From positions 1 through 49,464 of the IMG/VR virus record IMGVR_UViG_3300045941_000323: a DNA stretch of 49,464 nucleotides; one strand, written 5' to 3'. The first letter of the stretch is position 1; each line of letters opens with the position of its first letter. The translations under genes and the position numbers were made by a program. The notes below the pieces were generated by a model. That model searched no databases, was not told the DNA's origin, and saw only the letters and a program-made list of their open reading frames with translations. Shown piece by piece: positions 13,369-21,497 of the stretch. The DNA is from a virus.

Positions 13369-15096
13369 TCACTGGTTGTTGGCTTTGTCGACATTCGGCG
13401 GAATGACGGTCGGCGCCTTGGCAGCCTCCTTAAGTTGTGCGTTGAGCTGCTGCTCCATGAGCGAGATCATCCGGTCGATCCTCGTCACGAGCGCCTCGTT
13501 ATCCTGGCGCTGCTGATCGGTGGAGGCGCTGCGCCCAGCAACCTCGGAGCGAACGACCTGCAGGCGGTGAATCGACTCGGGGAGCAGGTTTGGCTCCTCA
13601 CCTCCGGTCAGGAATCGCGTAAATGCAGCGCCCCGCGCATGCGCCGTGCGATACGCCCAGCTGTATCCGGCGGCCTTGAAAATCTCGTCAAGGTCTTCCT
13701 GCGTCTGCAGCGATTGAGCCGCTTGGCCGTACGATCTCGCTGGAGTCGATTTGAATTCGCCAACCAGTGGCTCGCGCGCGACCGATGGAATTCCGCCTGC
13801 CGCCGCCAGTTGTCGTTCGCCTTCACCCGCCGATCCGGCAATTGCCGACTGCACGTCGGAAATCGCCTGGGGTGTGAGCAGACCGATCCGCGTGTCGTAA
13901 CCCTGTCCGAGCACGGCATTGGCGATGTCGGGCCGCTGCTGCAGCAGCGCTAGGCGCTCCATGCCGGGTTGGGTTGCGTAGAACTTATTCTTGAGAACGT
14001 CTTCGGGCCCGCGAATTCGCCCAGGTCCCTGGCTCGATGCCATGCCCAGCGCCAGGGTTTCCAGCGTGCGCGGGTCGAGGTCAGCACGCCGGCCGGCAAC
14101 GAGCACGCCCATCGCCTGGTCGGCGCTCATGCCTGACGCGGTCATCTCGGCGACCGTCCGTTGAAAGCGATCGCTCGAAACTTCGCCGAATTTGTCGCCG
14201 ACAAGACGCTGGAGCGTCAGGGCCAGGCCAGTTGTTTGTTGTGGCGTTCTCTCCGGCTGCGCCTCTGCCAGATCGCCAACCGCCCTGGCAAACGCTCCAG
14301 GATCCCGCTGCAAAAATGCAAGACGCGCAGTCTCATCGGCTAGCGCTTCGCGCTGCGATGATGGCAGCGTGGGAGCGGCGCCAGAAATTCCGCCGAAGGC
14401 AGCGAACCACTGATCTTTCGTAGCGCCTTGGACGCCGCCGGCCCGACGCATCAGCTCCGGCATTCTGAGCAAGTCGCCCGATGCTGAAAGTGTCTGGGCG
14501 GTCGTTACAGCCAGACCCTGCTGGTGCGTCTTGACGTTCTCGATTTCGTCAGACCAGTCACGGTAACCTTCGACGACGAGATCAAGGACCTTGTCGATCG
14601 CAAACAGACCACCGACCATTCCCGTCAGTGAGGCGATGTTGCTGTCGATAACCGGCTGCAAATCTCCCAAACCCATTCCGGCAGTGCGCGTTTCCTCCAT
14701 CTGGGCTCTTAGTTTTTTAAGCCCGTCTGCCCACTTCGAATGACCCTCCAGAATTGGCCGCTGCTGCTCGCCGATCGTGCGCAGGCCGGCGGCCCAGGTT
14801 TCCGACGTGCTCTTGGCCTTTTCCCCGGTGCCGAGCATCACCTCCCGCAGCGTGCGGTAGCGGCCGCTGAGCTGGCTGATCATTGCCTCGGCGGCCCGTT
14901 GATGCTCGGTCAGCCGCTGCTGCTCCTGCGACACAGACCGCAGGCCGGCCGTCCAGGCGTCCCCCGCCTGCTTGGACTTGTTCTGGATGTCGCCGAGCTG
15001 CTGCTTGAGCTTCTCATTGTCGGCCTGCATCCGCTGGAAGCTCTTGATGACTTCCGCGTCATTGACCGACCAGCCGAGCTCGGTTTTTGCGCTCAT
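13369..15096 (-). CDS. tape measure protein
   Basis: 575 residues. The N-terminal 150 are coiled coil with internal duplication (T-A-G-L-R-S-V-S-Q-E-Q-Q-R beside A-A-G-L-R-T-I-G-E-Q-Q-R). A hydrophobic segment follows (I-A-S-L-T-G-M-V-G-G-L-F-A-I-D-K-V-L), then a long helical region and a C-terminal helix. Length, composition and position directly after the frameshifted tail chaperone identify the tape measure, which sets tail length and forms a conduit for DNA entry. It is short for the family, implying a short siphovirus tail. ATG 15096 lies one codon beyond the frameshift-product stop. Confidence 0.82.
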   Translation of the reverse strand: MSAKTELGWSVNDAEVIKSFQRMQADNEKLKQQLGDIQNKSKQAGDAWTAGLRSVSQEQQRLTEHQRAAEAMISQLSGRYRTLREVMLGTGEKAKSTSETWAAGLRTIGEQQRPILEGHSKWADGLKKLRAQMEETRTAGMGLGDLQPVIDSNIASLTGMVGGLFAIDKVLDLVVEGYRDWSDEIENVKTHQQGLAVTTAQTLSASGDLLRMPELMRRAGGVQGATKDQWFAAFGGISGAAPTLPSSQREALADETARLAFLQRDPGAFARAVGDLAEAQPERTPQQTTGLALTLQRLVGDKFGEVSSDRFQRTVAEMTASGMSADQAMGVLVAGRRADLDPRTLETLALGMASSQGPGRIRGPEDVLKNKFYATQPGMERLALLQQRPDIANAVLGQGYDTRIGLLTPQAISDVQSAIAGSAGEGERQLAAAGGIPSVAREPLVGEFKSTPARSYGQAAQSLQTQEDLDEIFKAAGYSWAYRTAHARGAAFTRFLTGGEEPNLLPESIHRLQVVRSEVAGRSASTDQQRQDNEALVTRIDRMISLMEQQLNAQLKEAAKAPTVIPPNVDKANNQ

Positions 15097-15099
15097 CGA

Positions 15100-15995
15100 T
15101 CAACGGGCGACGATGTAGTTGGAAACTTGCGGATCGGGGACACCGTAGCCGATCGCTAGGAGCCAGAGGTCGGCGTGGCTGGGCCGGTACCCGGGGAGCC
15201 GCCCCTGGGCCCAGGCGTAGTACTCTCCGTGCCTGGTGGCGACGGCTTTTTTTTTGCCGCCTCCGACACTTCGCTGAAGCGGATCCAGTCCACGGCCGCC
15301 GACAGGATGGACAGGTAGCTGTCCCGATCAACGGCCTGGACGATCCGCTGCTCAGCGTGATCGAAGCGGTAATTGATCGACAGCGACAGCACGGCCAGGT
15401 CGAAGGCCTTCCGCTTGGAAAAACCGACCTCGTCATCCGGCTTGTCGCGGTTGGTCAGCCATTGATGGACGATCGCCAGCTCATCGAAAAACCGCTGATA
15501 GCTGGCCTTCACCCGTTCCACCAGCTCGCCGGCGTTGCCCAGGTGCATGTGGCAGGGCAGCTCAGTCGTATCGTCGGGGCGGCGAATGATCGGGACCTGC
15601 CACGGCTGCTCGTCGCCGAGGGTCAGGACATAGCCGCCATACATCCGCTTGCGGCGCAGGTCCTCGGGGGTCGGTGGCTGGTCCGGATTCCAGCCGATGT
15701 AGGCGCTGGTCTTCAGTCCCGGCGTGCGGACCTCCCATTTCTGGTGCTGAGGGTAGAAGCCCCAGTGCTCGGGAATGTCGCGAGTCGGGTTTTCCTTCAG
15801 CGCGCAGAGGAACGTACCGGAGTGGCCGCCGGGGCCCTTTTTGCTCCAGGGCATGATCGCGACGTCCCCTTCGTGCACGACGTCGGCCAGCAGCTCGTCG
15901 ATGCCGGCGGCCTGCAAGACGGGACGGTGCAGCTTCTGGGCTTTCACCAGATCGCGGGCTTCGACGTTGGGCAGGAAATAAATCGGCTGGGCCAT
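15100..15995 (-). CDS. tail assembly chaperone, -1 frameshift product (GT-like)
   Basis: The frame starting M-A-Q-P-I-Y-F-L-P-N at 15995 is read to A9 at 15255-15247. Slipping back one base there replaces a Pro/Gly/Thr-rich tail with 48 residues of ordinary protein (A-V-A-T-R-H-G-E-Y-Y-A-W-A-Q-G-R-L-P-G-Y, then D-L-W-L-L-A-I-G-Y-G-V-P-D-P-Q-V), ending at TGA 15100-15102 four bases before the tape measure. The product is 298 residues. This mirrors lambda G/GT and its relatives, where a fixed G:GT ratio is needed to load the tape measure. The position between tail tube and tape measure is the expected one. Confidence 0.75.
15156..15995 (-). CDS. tail assembly chaperone, zero-frame product (G-like)
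   Basis: 279 residues without frameshift; ends at TAG 15156-15158 after a Pro/Gly/Ser/Thr-rich tail that looks like out-of-frame reading. The body is helical and Trp/Arg-rich (K-R-K-A-F-D-L-A-V-L-S-L-S-I-N-Y-R-F-D-H). It shares its first 250 residues with the longer GT-like form. Proposed role: chaperone that binds the tape measure and recruits tail-tube subunits. Confidence 0.72.
   Translation of the reverse strand: MAQPIYFLPNVEARDLVKAQKLHRPVLQAAGIDELLADVVHEGDVAIMPWSKKGPGGHSGTFLCALKENPTRDIPEHWGFYPQHQKWEVRTPGLKTSAYIGWNPDQPPTPEDLRRKRMYGGYVLTLGDEQPWQVPIIRRPDDTTELPCHMHLGNAGELVERVKASYQRFFDELAIVHQWLTNRDKPDDEVGFSKRKAFDLAVLSLSINYRFDHAEQRIVQAVDRDSYLSILSAAVDWIRFSEVSEAAKKKPSPPGTESTTPGPRGGSPGTGPATPTSGS
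15247..15255 (-). promoter_or_regulatory. A9 slippery site for programmed -1 frameshift
   Basis: GGC-A9-GCC on the coding strand, read GCA-AAA-AAA-AAG in frame zero. Both tRNALys anticodons can re-pair after a one-base slip. It is the longest A run seen in this GC-rich genome and sits exactly where tail chaperone genes carry their shift. Transcriptional slippage on A9 could give the same product. Confidence 0.75.
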
Positions 15996-16051
15996 GGGGC
16001 GTCTTCAGACTGCGAGAGGAATGGGGCCGCGGGGCGCCAAGGCGCAGAGAA

Positions 16052-16285
16052 TCAGGGCGATCGTCGCTTCTCTCGCCTGACGACTTTCGCCGGCTCTGCG
16101 CTCTCGGCTGCCTCCGCGGTTTTTTCCTGCGGCTTGAGCCGCTCGCGCCACGGCGGCGTCTGGGCCAAGGCCGCCGGCGTGATGCCTTGGGCCACCGCCT
16201 CGGCGTGCAGCTCGGCCGTCAGCTGATCGTGCTGCGAGGAGGCGAGGAGTTTTTTTTCTTCGTCGGTGAGTTGCTTGTCGGACAT
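16052..16285 (-). CDS. hypothetical protein between tail tube and chaperone, 77 aa
   Basis: A charged helical protein (T-D-E-E-K-K-L-L-A-S-S-Q-H-D-Q-L). The C-terminal part E-K-T-A-E-A-A-E-S-A-E-P-A-K is encoded by a GCGGAGGCAGCCGAGAG-like stretch resembling planctomycete intergenic repeats, so its end may derive from such a repeat. Function unknown; position suggests a tail accessory. Confidence 0.65.
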   Translation of the reverse strand: MSDKQLTDEEKKLLASSQHDQLTAELHAEAVAQGITPAALAQTPPWRERLKPQEKTAEAAESAEPAKVVRREKRRSP

Positions 16286-16290
16286 GGGAA

Positions 16291-16318
16291 GGGTTCAGGG
16301 TTCAGGGTTCAGGGTTCA
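16291..16318. repeat. heptamer repeat GGGTTCA x4 at gene junction
   Basis: Four exact head-to-tail GGGTTCA units in the gap between the tail-tube gene stop and the next start. Same family as 12925-12945. Confidence 0.92.
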
Positions 16319-16341
16319 GGAAATCGCCAATCCGCAATCCA

Positions 16342-17271
16342 TTACGTGATCATGCTGCCGGTGGTGATGGTGAGCGGATCGGCGGCCGGGTTGCTGGTCA
16401 GCGCCGTGACACGCAAGCGGGTCATCGCGTCCTGATTGCCGCCGCCGGTCGCCTCCTCGACCGTGGCCAGGGCCGAGCCGAGGTCGATCAGGATGTGCTG
16501 GGCGTCGCCGTCGGCGTAGGGCCCGGTCTTCTTGTAGCGCCGCAGGTACCACTTGCCGTCGGTCAGCTCGACGCCGCTTCCGATCGTGGGCAGGATCATG
16601 TCGAAGCCGGCCGCCGAGAGGATCGGCGACGTCTCCTGCTCGTAGGCGTGCGTGGCGTACTGCTCGCCGTCGCCGGTGCCGATCACGACGCGGCGCTGGA
16701 AATCGATCGTCGATTCCTGGACGCCGGCGATCGTGACGGTCGTCGGAATGGTGTCCGTGATCTTCACCGGGCCCTGGAACCAGCGGTCGGCGCTGGCCGG
16801 CGTGCCGGCGAGGGCCACGCTCCCCGTGTAGACCAGGGGCACGGCGGCGCCGTTGTAAATCGCGTACAGCGTGCAAAAAGCGCGGGCCGGCCGCTTGTCG
16901 CCGGCGGTGATGCGGTCGACCGAGAGGCAGGCCATGGCTGCCCGGTACCGCTGGTGCACGGGGGAGGCGTCGGGCTCGCGGGTGGAGAGGTTCTTGGTCT
17001 TCTTGAAGTAGATGTCGGTATTGCCGGCCGACAGGTCGATCAGGTGCACGCCGTTGGTGCCGCCCAGGCCCAAGAGCGTGGCGAGCTGCTCGGTTTCGAA
17101 GGTCACCAGCGGCTTGACGCTGGGAATCGTCGCGTTCATGGGGTACGGCAGGCCGGCCGGCGTGCTGAGCAGCACCTCGCACTCGGGGCTGACGCGCGAA
17201 TTCTCGATCAGCGACACGAAGTTGGCGCCGTTGACGATGCCGTGCAGGACGTATTTGGCGGAAATGGTCAT
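16342..17271 (-). CDS. major tail (tube) protein
   Basis: 309 residues, beta-rich (P-L-V-Y-T-G-S-V-A-L-A-G-T-P, T-I-P-T-T-V-T-I-A-G-V-Q-E-S-T-I-D-F, G-S-G-V-E-L-T-D-G-K-W-Y-L-R-R-Y), ending in a Thr-rich L-T-I-T-T-G-S-M-I-T. Size, composition and position two genes upstream of the tape measure fit the subunit that stacks into the tail tube. Assigned from context; no diagnostic motif. Confidence 0.68.
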   Translation of the reverse strand: MTISAKYVLHGIVNGANFVSLIENSRVSPECEVLLSTPAGLPYPMNATIPSVKPLVTFETEQLATLLGLGGTNGVHLIDLSAGNTDIYFKKTKNLSTREPDASPVHQRYRAAMACLSVDRITAGDKRPARAFCTLYAIYNGAAVPLVYTGSVALAGTPASADRWFQGPVKITDTIPTTVTIAGVQESTIDFQRRVVIGTGDGEQYATHAYEQETSPILSAAGFDMILPTIGSGVELTDGKWYLRRYKKTGPYADGDAQHILIDLGSALATVEEATGGGNQDAMTRLRVTALTSNPAADPLTITTGSMIT

Positions 17272-17273
17272 GG

Positions 17274-17301
17274 TGAGTCGTGAGTGGTGAGTGGTGAGTG
17301 G
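17274..17301. repeat. heptamer repeat TGAGTGG x4 at gene junction
   Basis: TGAGTCG followed by three TGAGTGG units, immediately beside the stop of the gene ending at 17302. The same family occurs at 22805, 23602 and 44761. Confidence 0.92.
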
Positions 17302-17925
17302 TCAGGCGGCGATCGTCCGGGGACTGCTCCAGGCGCTGAACCGGGCGACGACGCGGTCGTTGAGGAACTGCACCAGCAGATCGTTTTCCTCCGTGGTGAC
17401 CGTGGTGATTTCTTTGGCCTTGTCGGGCTGCAGGCCGGCGTCGCGATCGATCCGCAGACGTTTGTAGTCGCGGAATTTGCGCCCCCGGCCATAGGTCCAG
17501 CCCTCATCGACGGCCTGCTGGCGATCGCCCACGAAGCGCCGCATGGTCATGTAGCGCGGCCCGGTCAGCGTCAGCTTGACGCGGGTCGGCGTGGCCCGGA
17601 TGGCCGCGGCCGCCTTGACGCGGTTTTCCAGCTCGCCCGAAAAGACGTTGTCGATGTTGCCGCCGTACTTCGCGTAGACGCGGATGGGCCCGCGTTTTTC
17701 ACCCCACCTGGCGGCAATGTGCTTCTTGCGCAGATACTTCGACCGACGCGGCTGGTGGCCGTACTTCTGCGGCGCTTGGCTGGTGAAGTGCTGCGGCAGG
17801 ATCTCCTGGTGCCACTTAAGGGCCAGCTCGGCCAGGGCCTCCCGCTGGATCCGCTGCCAGGCCCGCTGCGACATGTCGGGCGGCTGGGAATAGCGGAGCG
17901 TCGCTTTGAGGATCGGCACAGCCAT
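17302..17925 (-). CDS. head-tail / tail completion protein
   Basis: 207 residues, very basic and helical at first (R-A-W-Q-R-I-Q-R-E-A-L-A-E-L-A-L-K-W-H-Q-E-I-L-P), then beta segments (T-R-V-K-L-T-L-T-G-P-R-Y-M). This resembles the HK97 gp10/lambda gpZ type of minor tail proteins that join tube to connector. It overlaps the upstream gene in TGATG and precedes the tail-tube gene, the usual place. Confidence 0.6.
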   Translation of the reverse strand: MAVPILKATLRYSQPPDMSQRAWQRIQREALAELALKWHQEILPQHFTSQAPQKYGHQPRRSKYLRKKHIAARWGEKRGPIRVYAKYGGNIDNVFSGELENRVKAAAAIRATPTRVKLTLTGPRYMTMRRFVGDRQQAVDEGWTYGRGRKFRDYKRLRIDRDAGLQPDKAKEITTVTTEENDLLVQFLNDRVVARFSAWSSPRTIAA

Positions 17926-18449
17926 CAGCCACCTCCTCCGGACCCCGAGGGATCCCAGGTGATGATGGTCTCCAGGAAGAAGTAGGGGCGGTTGGTCTGC
18001 TTATCGCTCTCCGTGTTGGGATTGCTCATCGCCATAGGGATCGAGTCGCGCCAGACCTGCACGGTGAGATTGTCGTCCGTCAGGCTCAGCGCCTCGATCT
18101 CGGCAAAGACCCCATCCACGAAGTTGAGGAAGTCGATCGCGGCGTCTTTGAGCTGCTCTTGCGTGTCGATCGCCACGCGGGCCAGGTCGATCGTCTTCAG
18201 GGCCAGCGCGCCGTTGCGATCGAAGGTCGTGCAACTGTCGCGGGTCGATTGCGTCTCCTTCGGCGTGATCACCCAATAGGGAAATGGCGAGGCGTATGGG
18301 TTTTCCAGGTGCGGATAGAAGATGCGGCTCTTCATCTGCTCGGCGGTCGGACTGCCCCCCACGCGGGCCTGTGCCGTTGCGGAGTTGGCGATCAGCCGCT
18401 CGAGCTTCTGAATCGATTCTCCTCGCACGCCGGTGGCGGCAATCGTCAT
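17925..18449 (-). CDS. tail terminator-like protein
   Basis: 174 residues: a helical N-terminus, then F-P-Y-W-V-I-T-P-K-E-T-Q-S-T-R-D, a beta region and Y-F-F-L-E-T-I-I-T-W-D at the end. Position upstream of the completion and tube genes suggests the lambda gpU role of capping the finished tube (inference). ATG at 18449 begins protein-like sequence; upstream in-frame reading is Arg-rich shadow. Stop overlaps the next start (TGATG). Confidence 0.58.
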   Translation of the reverse strand: MTIAATGVRGESIQKLERLIANSATAQARVGGSPTAEQMKSRIFYPHLENPYASPFPYWVITPKETQSTRDSCTTFDRNGALALKTIDLARVAIDTQEQLKDAAIDFLNFVDGVFAEIEALSLTDDNLTVQVWRDSIPMAMSNPNTESDKQTNRPYFFLETIITWDPSGSGGGG

Positions 18450-18451
18450 GA

Positions 18452-18862
18452 TCAGCTCCCCGCCAGCGGTTCGGCGTAAATGATCCAGCGGGGCAGGTAA
18501 AAGTCGTCTTCGCCGCCGGCGGAGCGATCGAAGCGGAACTCGACGGCATAGAACTTGCCGCCAGTGGGGAAATAGCTGGCCGGGACGACGGCTTTGAAGT
18601 TGTAGCCGGTCGCGTCTTTCTTCCACATGCCGCCGGTCTGCAGCGCGTTGAAGATGACATTCGCGGTGACGTAGGGGATCTCCGTCGAGATCTGCGTGCC
18701 GCTGACGTCGGCCAGCGCATTGGCGCGGCTGTCGTACTGGAAGACCTTGGCATACACGGCCGTGATGTCCGCCTGCAGGACGAGGGCCCCGGCGATCTCG
18801 ACGCGATCGAGGAACGTCTTGGGGTTGTCCTCCAGTCCGATTTGAATGCGCGGCTCGCTCAT
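18452..18862 (-). CDS. virion protein with BppU/fibre-like beta composition, 136 aa
   Basis: A beta-rich protein (V-L-Q-A-D-I-T-A-V-Y-A-K-V-F-Q-Y-D, G-M-W-K-K-D-A-T-G-Y-N-F-K-A-V-V-P). The layout (a gained-input clause, then a 'G-Y-N-F' strand and 'F-Y-A-V-E-F-R-F') is common in phage surface proteins that hold fibres. Follows the repeat-containing gene by four bases. Function inferred only. Confidence 0.6.
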   Translation of the reverse strand: MSEPRIQIGLEDNPKTFLDRVEIAGALVLQADITAVYAKVFQYDSRANALADVSGTQISTEIPYVTANVIFNALQTGGMWKKDATGYNFKAVVPASYFPTGGKFYAVEFRFDRSAGGEDDFYLPRWIIYAEPLAGS

Positions 18863-18866
18863 GCGG

Positions 18867-19769
18867 TCAGCCCTCCACGCATTGCGAGGCGAGTGTGCCG
18901 TGCTCGTAGGCCATGCCCACGAGCGACTGATGCTCGTAGAGCTGGCCGGCCAGGCTCGCGTGTTCGTAGCAGACCCAGGCGACCGTGCCGTGCTCGTAGA
19001 GCTGCCGGGCCAGGCTCTGATGCTCGTAGCACTGGCTGGCCAGCGAATACATCGGACCGGCGGCGCCGCTGGAGACGATCAGCGCCAGCGCCTCGTCCAG
19101 CTCCACCGCCAGGCCGATCGCCAGCCGCTTGAAGTGCGCCACCGCCAGCGCGGTGTCGGTTTCGACGGCTAGGCCGATCGTGCGACTCTTGAGCTCCAGC
19201 AGAGGAAATGCCGTGTCCAGCTCGCTGACCTGGCCGATGGCGAGGGATTTCTGCGCTGTGATTGTCTGCGCCGTGTCCGTCTCCGCCGCCTGGCCGATGG
19301 CTTTGGTTTTTCGAGCGGTCAGCGCCAGGGCGCTGTCCGTTTCACTGGCCAGGCCGAGCGTGTTGTCAGCCGTCATCGGCAGCGATTCGTCGGTTTCGCT
19401 CGCCAGCCCGAGCTGCTTGGTCTTGCGGGCGGTCACCGCCAGCGCGGTATCGGTTTCGCTGACCTGGCCGATGGCTTTGGTTTTCTTGGCGGTCAGCACC
19501 AGTGCCGTATCCGTTTCGCTGGCCAGCCCGAGCGTAGCCGACTTGCGGGCGGTGACCCCCAGGGCCGAATCGGTCTCCATCACCATCCCGATGGCCTTGG
19601 TCTTTCGCGCCGTCAGGGCCAGCGCCGTGTCGGTTTCCGAGACGCGCCCGATCGGCACCGCCAGCCGCAGGGCCGTGTCCGTCTCGGTGACCAGGCCAAT
19701 AGTCACCGTTTGGCCGCCACTCGATTGAGCGGCCCCAGGCAGCAACGGTTGATACCACCAGCCACTCAT
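18867..19769 (-). CDS. repeat-built tail surface protein (ETDTA repeats)
   Basis: 300 residues, almost entirely repeats. Residues about 22-235 hold eleven 16-20-residue units of the type I-G-Q-V-S-E-T-D-T-A-L-A-L-T-A-R-K-T-K-A. Residues 246-295 hold five 10-residue units of a second type (Q-L-Y-E-H-x-S-L-A-x). 'ETDTA' arrays occur in phage tail proteins I recall, with no assigned role; they probably form a repetitive beta or fibre structure. Overlaps the upstream gene in TGATG. Repeats make copy-number change likely, so the length may vary between related phages. Confidence 0.75.
   Translation of the reverse strand: MSGWWYQPLLPGAAQSSGGQTVTIGLVTETDTALRLAVPIGRVSETDTALALTARKTKAIGMVMETDSALGVTARKSATLGLASETDTALVLTAKKTKAIGQVSETDTALAVTARKTKQLGLASETDESLPMTADNTLGLASETDSALALTARKTKAIGQAAETDTAQTITAQKSLAIGQVSELDTAFPLLELKSRTIGLAVETDTALAVAHFKRLAIGLAVELDEALALIVSSGAAGPMYSLASQCYEHQSLARQLYEHGTVAWVCYEHASLAGQLYEHQSLVGMAYEHGTLASQCVEG
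18885..19034 (-). repeat. 30-bp coding repeat (YEHxSLAxQL), five copies
   Basis: Five tandem 30-bp units at the 3' end of the ETDTA gene encode Q-C-Y-E-H-Q-S-L-A-R, Q-L-Y-E-H-G-T-V-A-W, V-C-Y-E-H-A-S-L-A-G, Q-L-Y-E-H-Q-S-L-V-G and M-A-Y-E-H-G-T-L-A-S. The invariant Y-E-H in every unit suggests a shared structural or metal-binding role. Confidence 0.85.
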
Positions 19770-20113
19770 CAGGCCACCTTACGAATCGACCATTCGACTG
19801 TGATCGTGCCGGAAATCGCATCCAGCGTTGCGTCCCAGCCGTGCATCAGGATCAGCGACGGGCTGACGAAAATTGGCGGAGACTGCGGGCCGACCAGGTT
19901 CGACTGAAACACGATCCGCTGCGTGCCGCCCGATTGCACCTTTTCATACACCCGGATTTGCAGCTCGTCGCCGCTGACCATGTCGCTGACGTCGAGGAAG
20001 ATTTGAAACACGCCGTCCGATGTCTCGACGTCGGGACCGGCACTGTCGGTGGTCATTGAGTGTTCAGTGGTACCGACTGCTTCGCTGCCGGCAAAGGCTT
20101 CGGTGATTGCCAT
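19769..20113 (-). CDS. small virion protein, 114 aa
   Basis: A beta-sandwich-like protein (D-G-V-F-Q-I-F-L-D-V-S-D-M-V-S-G-D-E-L-Q, I-R-V-Y-E-K-V, F-V-S-P-S-L-I-L-M-H-G-W-D). I recall similar proteins beside tail-fibre genes in other phages. Role unassigned. Two bases separate it from the gene upstream. Confidence 0.7.
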   Translation of the reverse strand: MAITEAFAGSEAVGTTEHSMTTDSAGPDVETSDGVFQIFLDVSDMVSGDELQIRVYEKVQSGGTQRIVFQSNLVGPQSPPIFVSPSLILMHGWDATLDAISGTITVEWSIRKVA

Positions 20114-20115
20114 CG

Positions 20116-20964
20116 TTATCCCCCTAGCCCGTAGGCTGCGATGCTGCGTCCTGTATCGCCGGCACCTGAACTTGCCGCAGACCTAGCGTAGACGTTTGCA
20201 CCGGACGGGATGTCTTGTTGGCACTTTCCAAGCGGGAAGCTACTGCCCTGCTCCGCTGCTGTACAGATTTTAATGTGATGATCCAGGCAGGTGATCTTGT
20301 TGGTTACATCGCCAGCAGCAATTTCGGACAGATAGGACATCGCTGTTTGCGTACTGTCAGTGACACCCATGCCAGCTTGCCACCACCAGATGTTGTCCGC
20401 GATTGCGGATGCCAAGCTAACGTATGAACTGAACACAGTTGAACCAGGAGTTATAGCCGTACCTTCCGTCGTGCCGGTGTTTACTCCATAAGCACGGACG
20501 AACGATCCAGCTTTCACCAAGTCTGGTCTGGTCGGTTTCCCGAATAGTTGTACGTAAACTCGGAGACCAGCAGCGGCTACGTTGGATTGGACTGCGGCTG
20601 CCAGAGCCGTCCCGGCCTTGATGTACAGTGGGAAGTAGTACCACTCGCCGCCCAGAGCATTTGCATCGGGACCACCGGTCAACAGATTGGGAATAATGGT
20701 GCCCCAAGTCGTGCCGCCGGTAGGGTCGGACTTGATGTCCACCAGAAAGTTTCGGCCAGATGCAGCACTTGAACCTCCAACAAAGCCTACTGCAATGAGG
20801 TAGCAATCTTCTGTTAGAACGGTGTCAGAGAGTATCTCCACGTCTGAGCCTTTGGTATTGGCAGACCCAGCAGCGGCCACGCTCGTACCCATGCTGTTAC
20901 CAAAGTTTACGGCACCCTGATTGCCTACGGTCCACAGAAAACTGTTGCCGGGAGTCCAGAGCAT
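20116..20964 (-). CDS. virion surface / fibre protein of differing composition
   Basis: 282 residues, Gly/Ser/Thr/Ala-rich, beta-type (G-N-Q-G-A-V-N-F-G-N-S-M-G-T, C-Y-L-I-A-V-G-F-V-G-G-S-S, E-W-Y-Y-F-P-L-Y-I-K-A-G). The DNA is visibly poorer in GC than its neighbours and uses more A/T-ending codons, a sign of recent exchange, common for fibre and surface genes. Probably exposed on the particle; a host-range role is possible. No enzymatic motif seen. Confidence 0.65.
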   Translation of the reverse strand: MLWTPGNSFLWTVGNQGAVNFGNSMGTSVAAAGSANTKGSDVEILSDTVLTEDCYLIAVGFVGGSSAASGRNFLVDIKSDPTGGTTWGTIIPNLLTGGPDANALGGEWYYFPLYIKAGTALAAAVQSNVAAAGLRVYVQLFGKPTRPDLVKAGSFVRAYGVNTGTTEGTAITPGSTVFSSYVSLASAIADNIWWWQAGMGVTDSTQTAMSYLSEIAAGDVTNKITCLDHHIKICTAAEQGSSFPLGKCQQDIPSGANVYARSAASSGAGDTGRSIAAYGLGG

Positions 20965-20993
20965 TAGTTTGAGGTGGGGACAGGAGTGGGGGT

Positions 20994-21467
20994 CTATGCC
21001 GCCCGGAAGAATCCCGCGGAGTTGAGTTGCACGGTGATGTCGCTGCCGTCCGGCGTGACAACAAAATCGTGCAGTGTCATGGGCACGACGTTGGCATCGG
21101 TGCCTCCGGTCGAATCGGAGTCATACGCAAACACGACGTCATTGAACCCGTCGCCGGCGGCCACGGCCGTCCACGTCTGATCGGGCAGATCGACGTCCAC
21201 GCGGTCATTCGTGTCGTCGTACGTGATGGTGATCGAGCCGGTGTTGTCGATCGTCTTGCGGGCGTAGTTGGTGTTGGTGACTTCGTTGGTGGCGCCGCTG
21301 ACCAGGTCGCTGATCGTGTCCTTGTCGCGGAGCACGGCGTCGGTCTCGATGCCGCTGGTGGCCAGCACCAGGATCACGAAGATGGAGTTGGTCGGATCGT
21401 TGCCGTTGACCCGCTCGGCGAATTCCGACACCCTCCCCTTGGACCGGTTGAAGACAAAATCTGCCAT
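20994..21467 (-). CDS. virion protein, 157 aa
   Basis: A beta-rich acidic protein (I-F-V-I-L-V-L-A-T-S-G-I-E-T-D, S-I-T-I-T-Y-D-D-T-N-D-R-V-D-V-D-L, T-W-T-A-V-A-A-G-D). The layout, N-terminal 'FNRSKGR', a hydrophobic strand and long Asp/Thr-rich strands, is common in phage head-decoration or tail proteins. Function assigned from context. Confidence 0.7.
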   Translation of the reverse strand: MADFVFNRSKGRVSEFAERVNGNDPTNSIFVILVLATSGIETDAVLRDKDTISDLVSGATNEVTNTNYARKTIDNTGSITITYDDTNDRVDVDLPDQTWTAVAAGDGFNDVVFAYDSDSTGGTDANVVPMTLHDFVVTPDGSDITVQLNSAGFFRAA

Positions 21468-21497
21468 CGTGCTGTCCCTTTTCCGGCTGCCGGCGCT

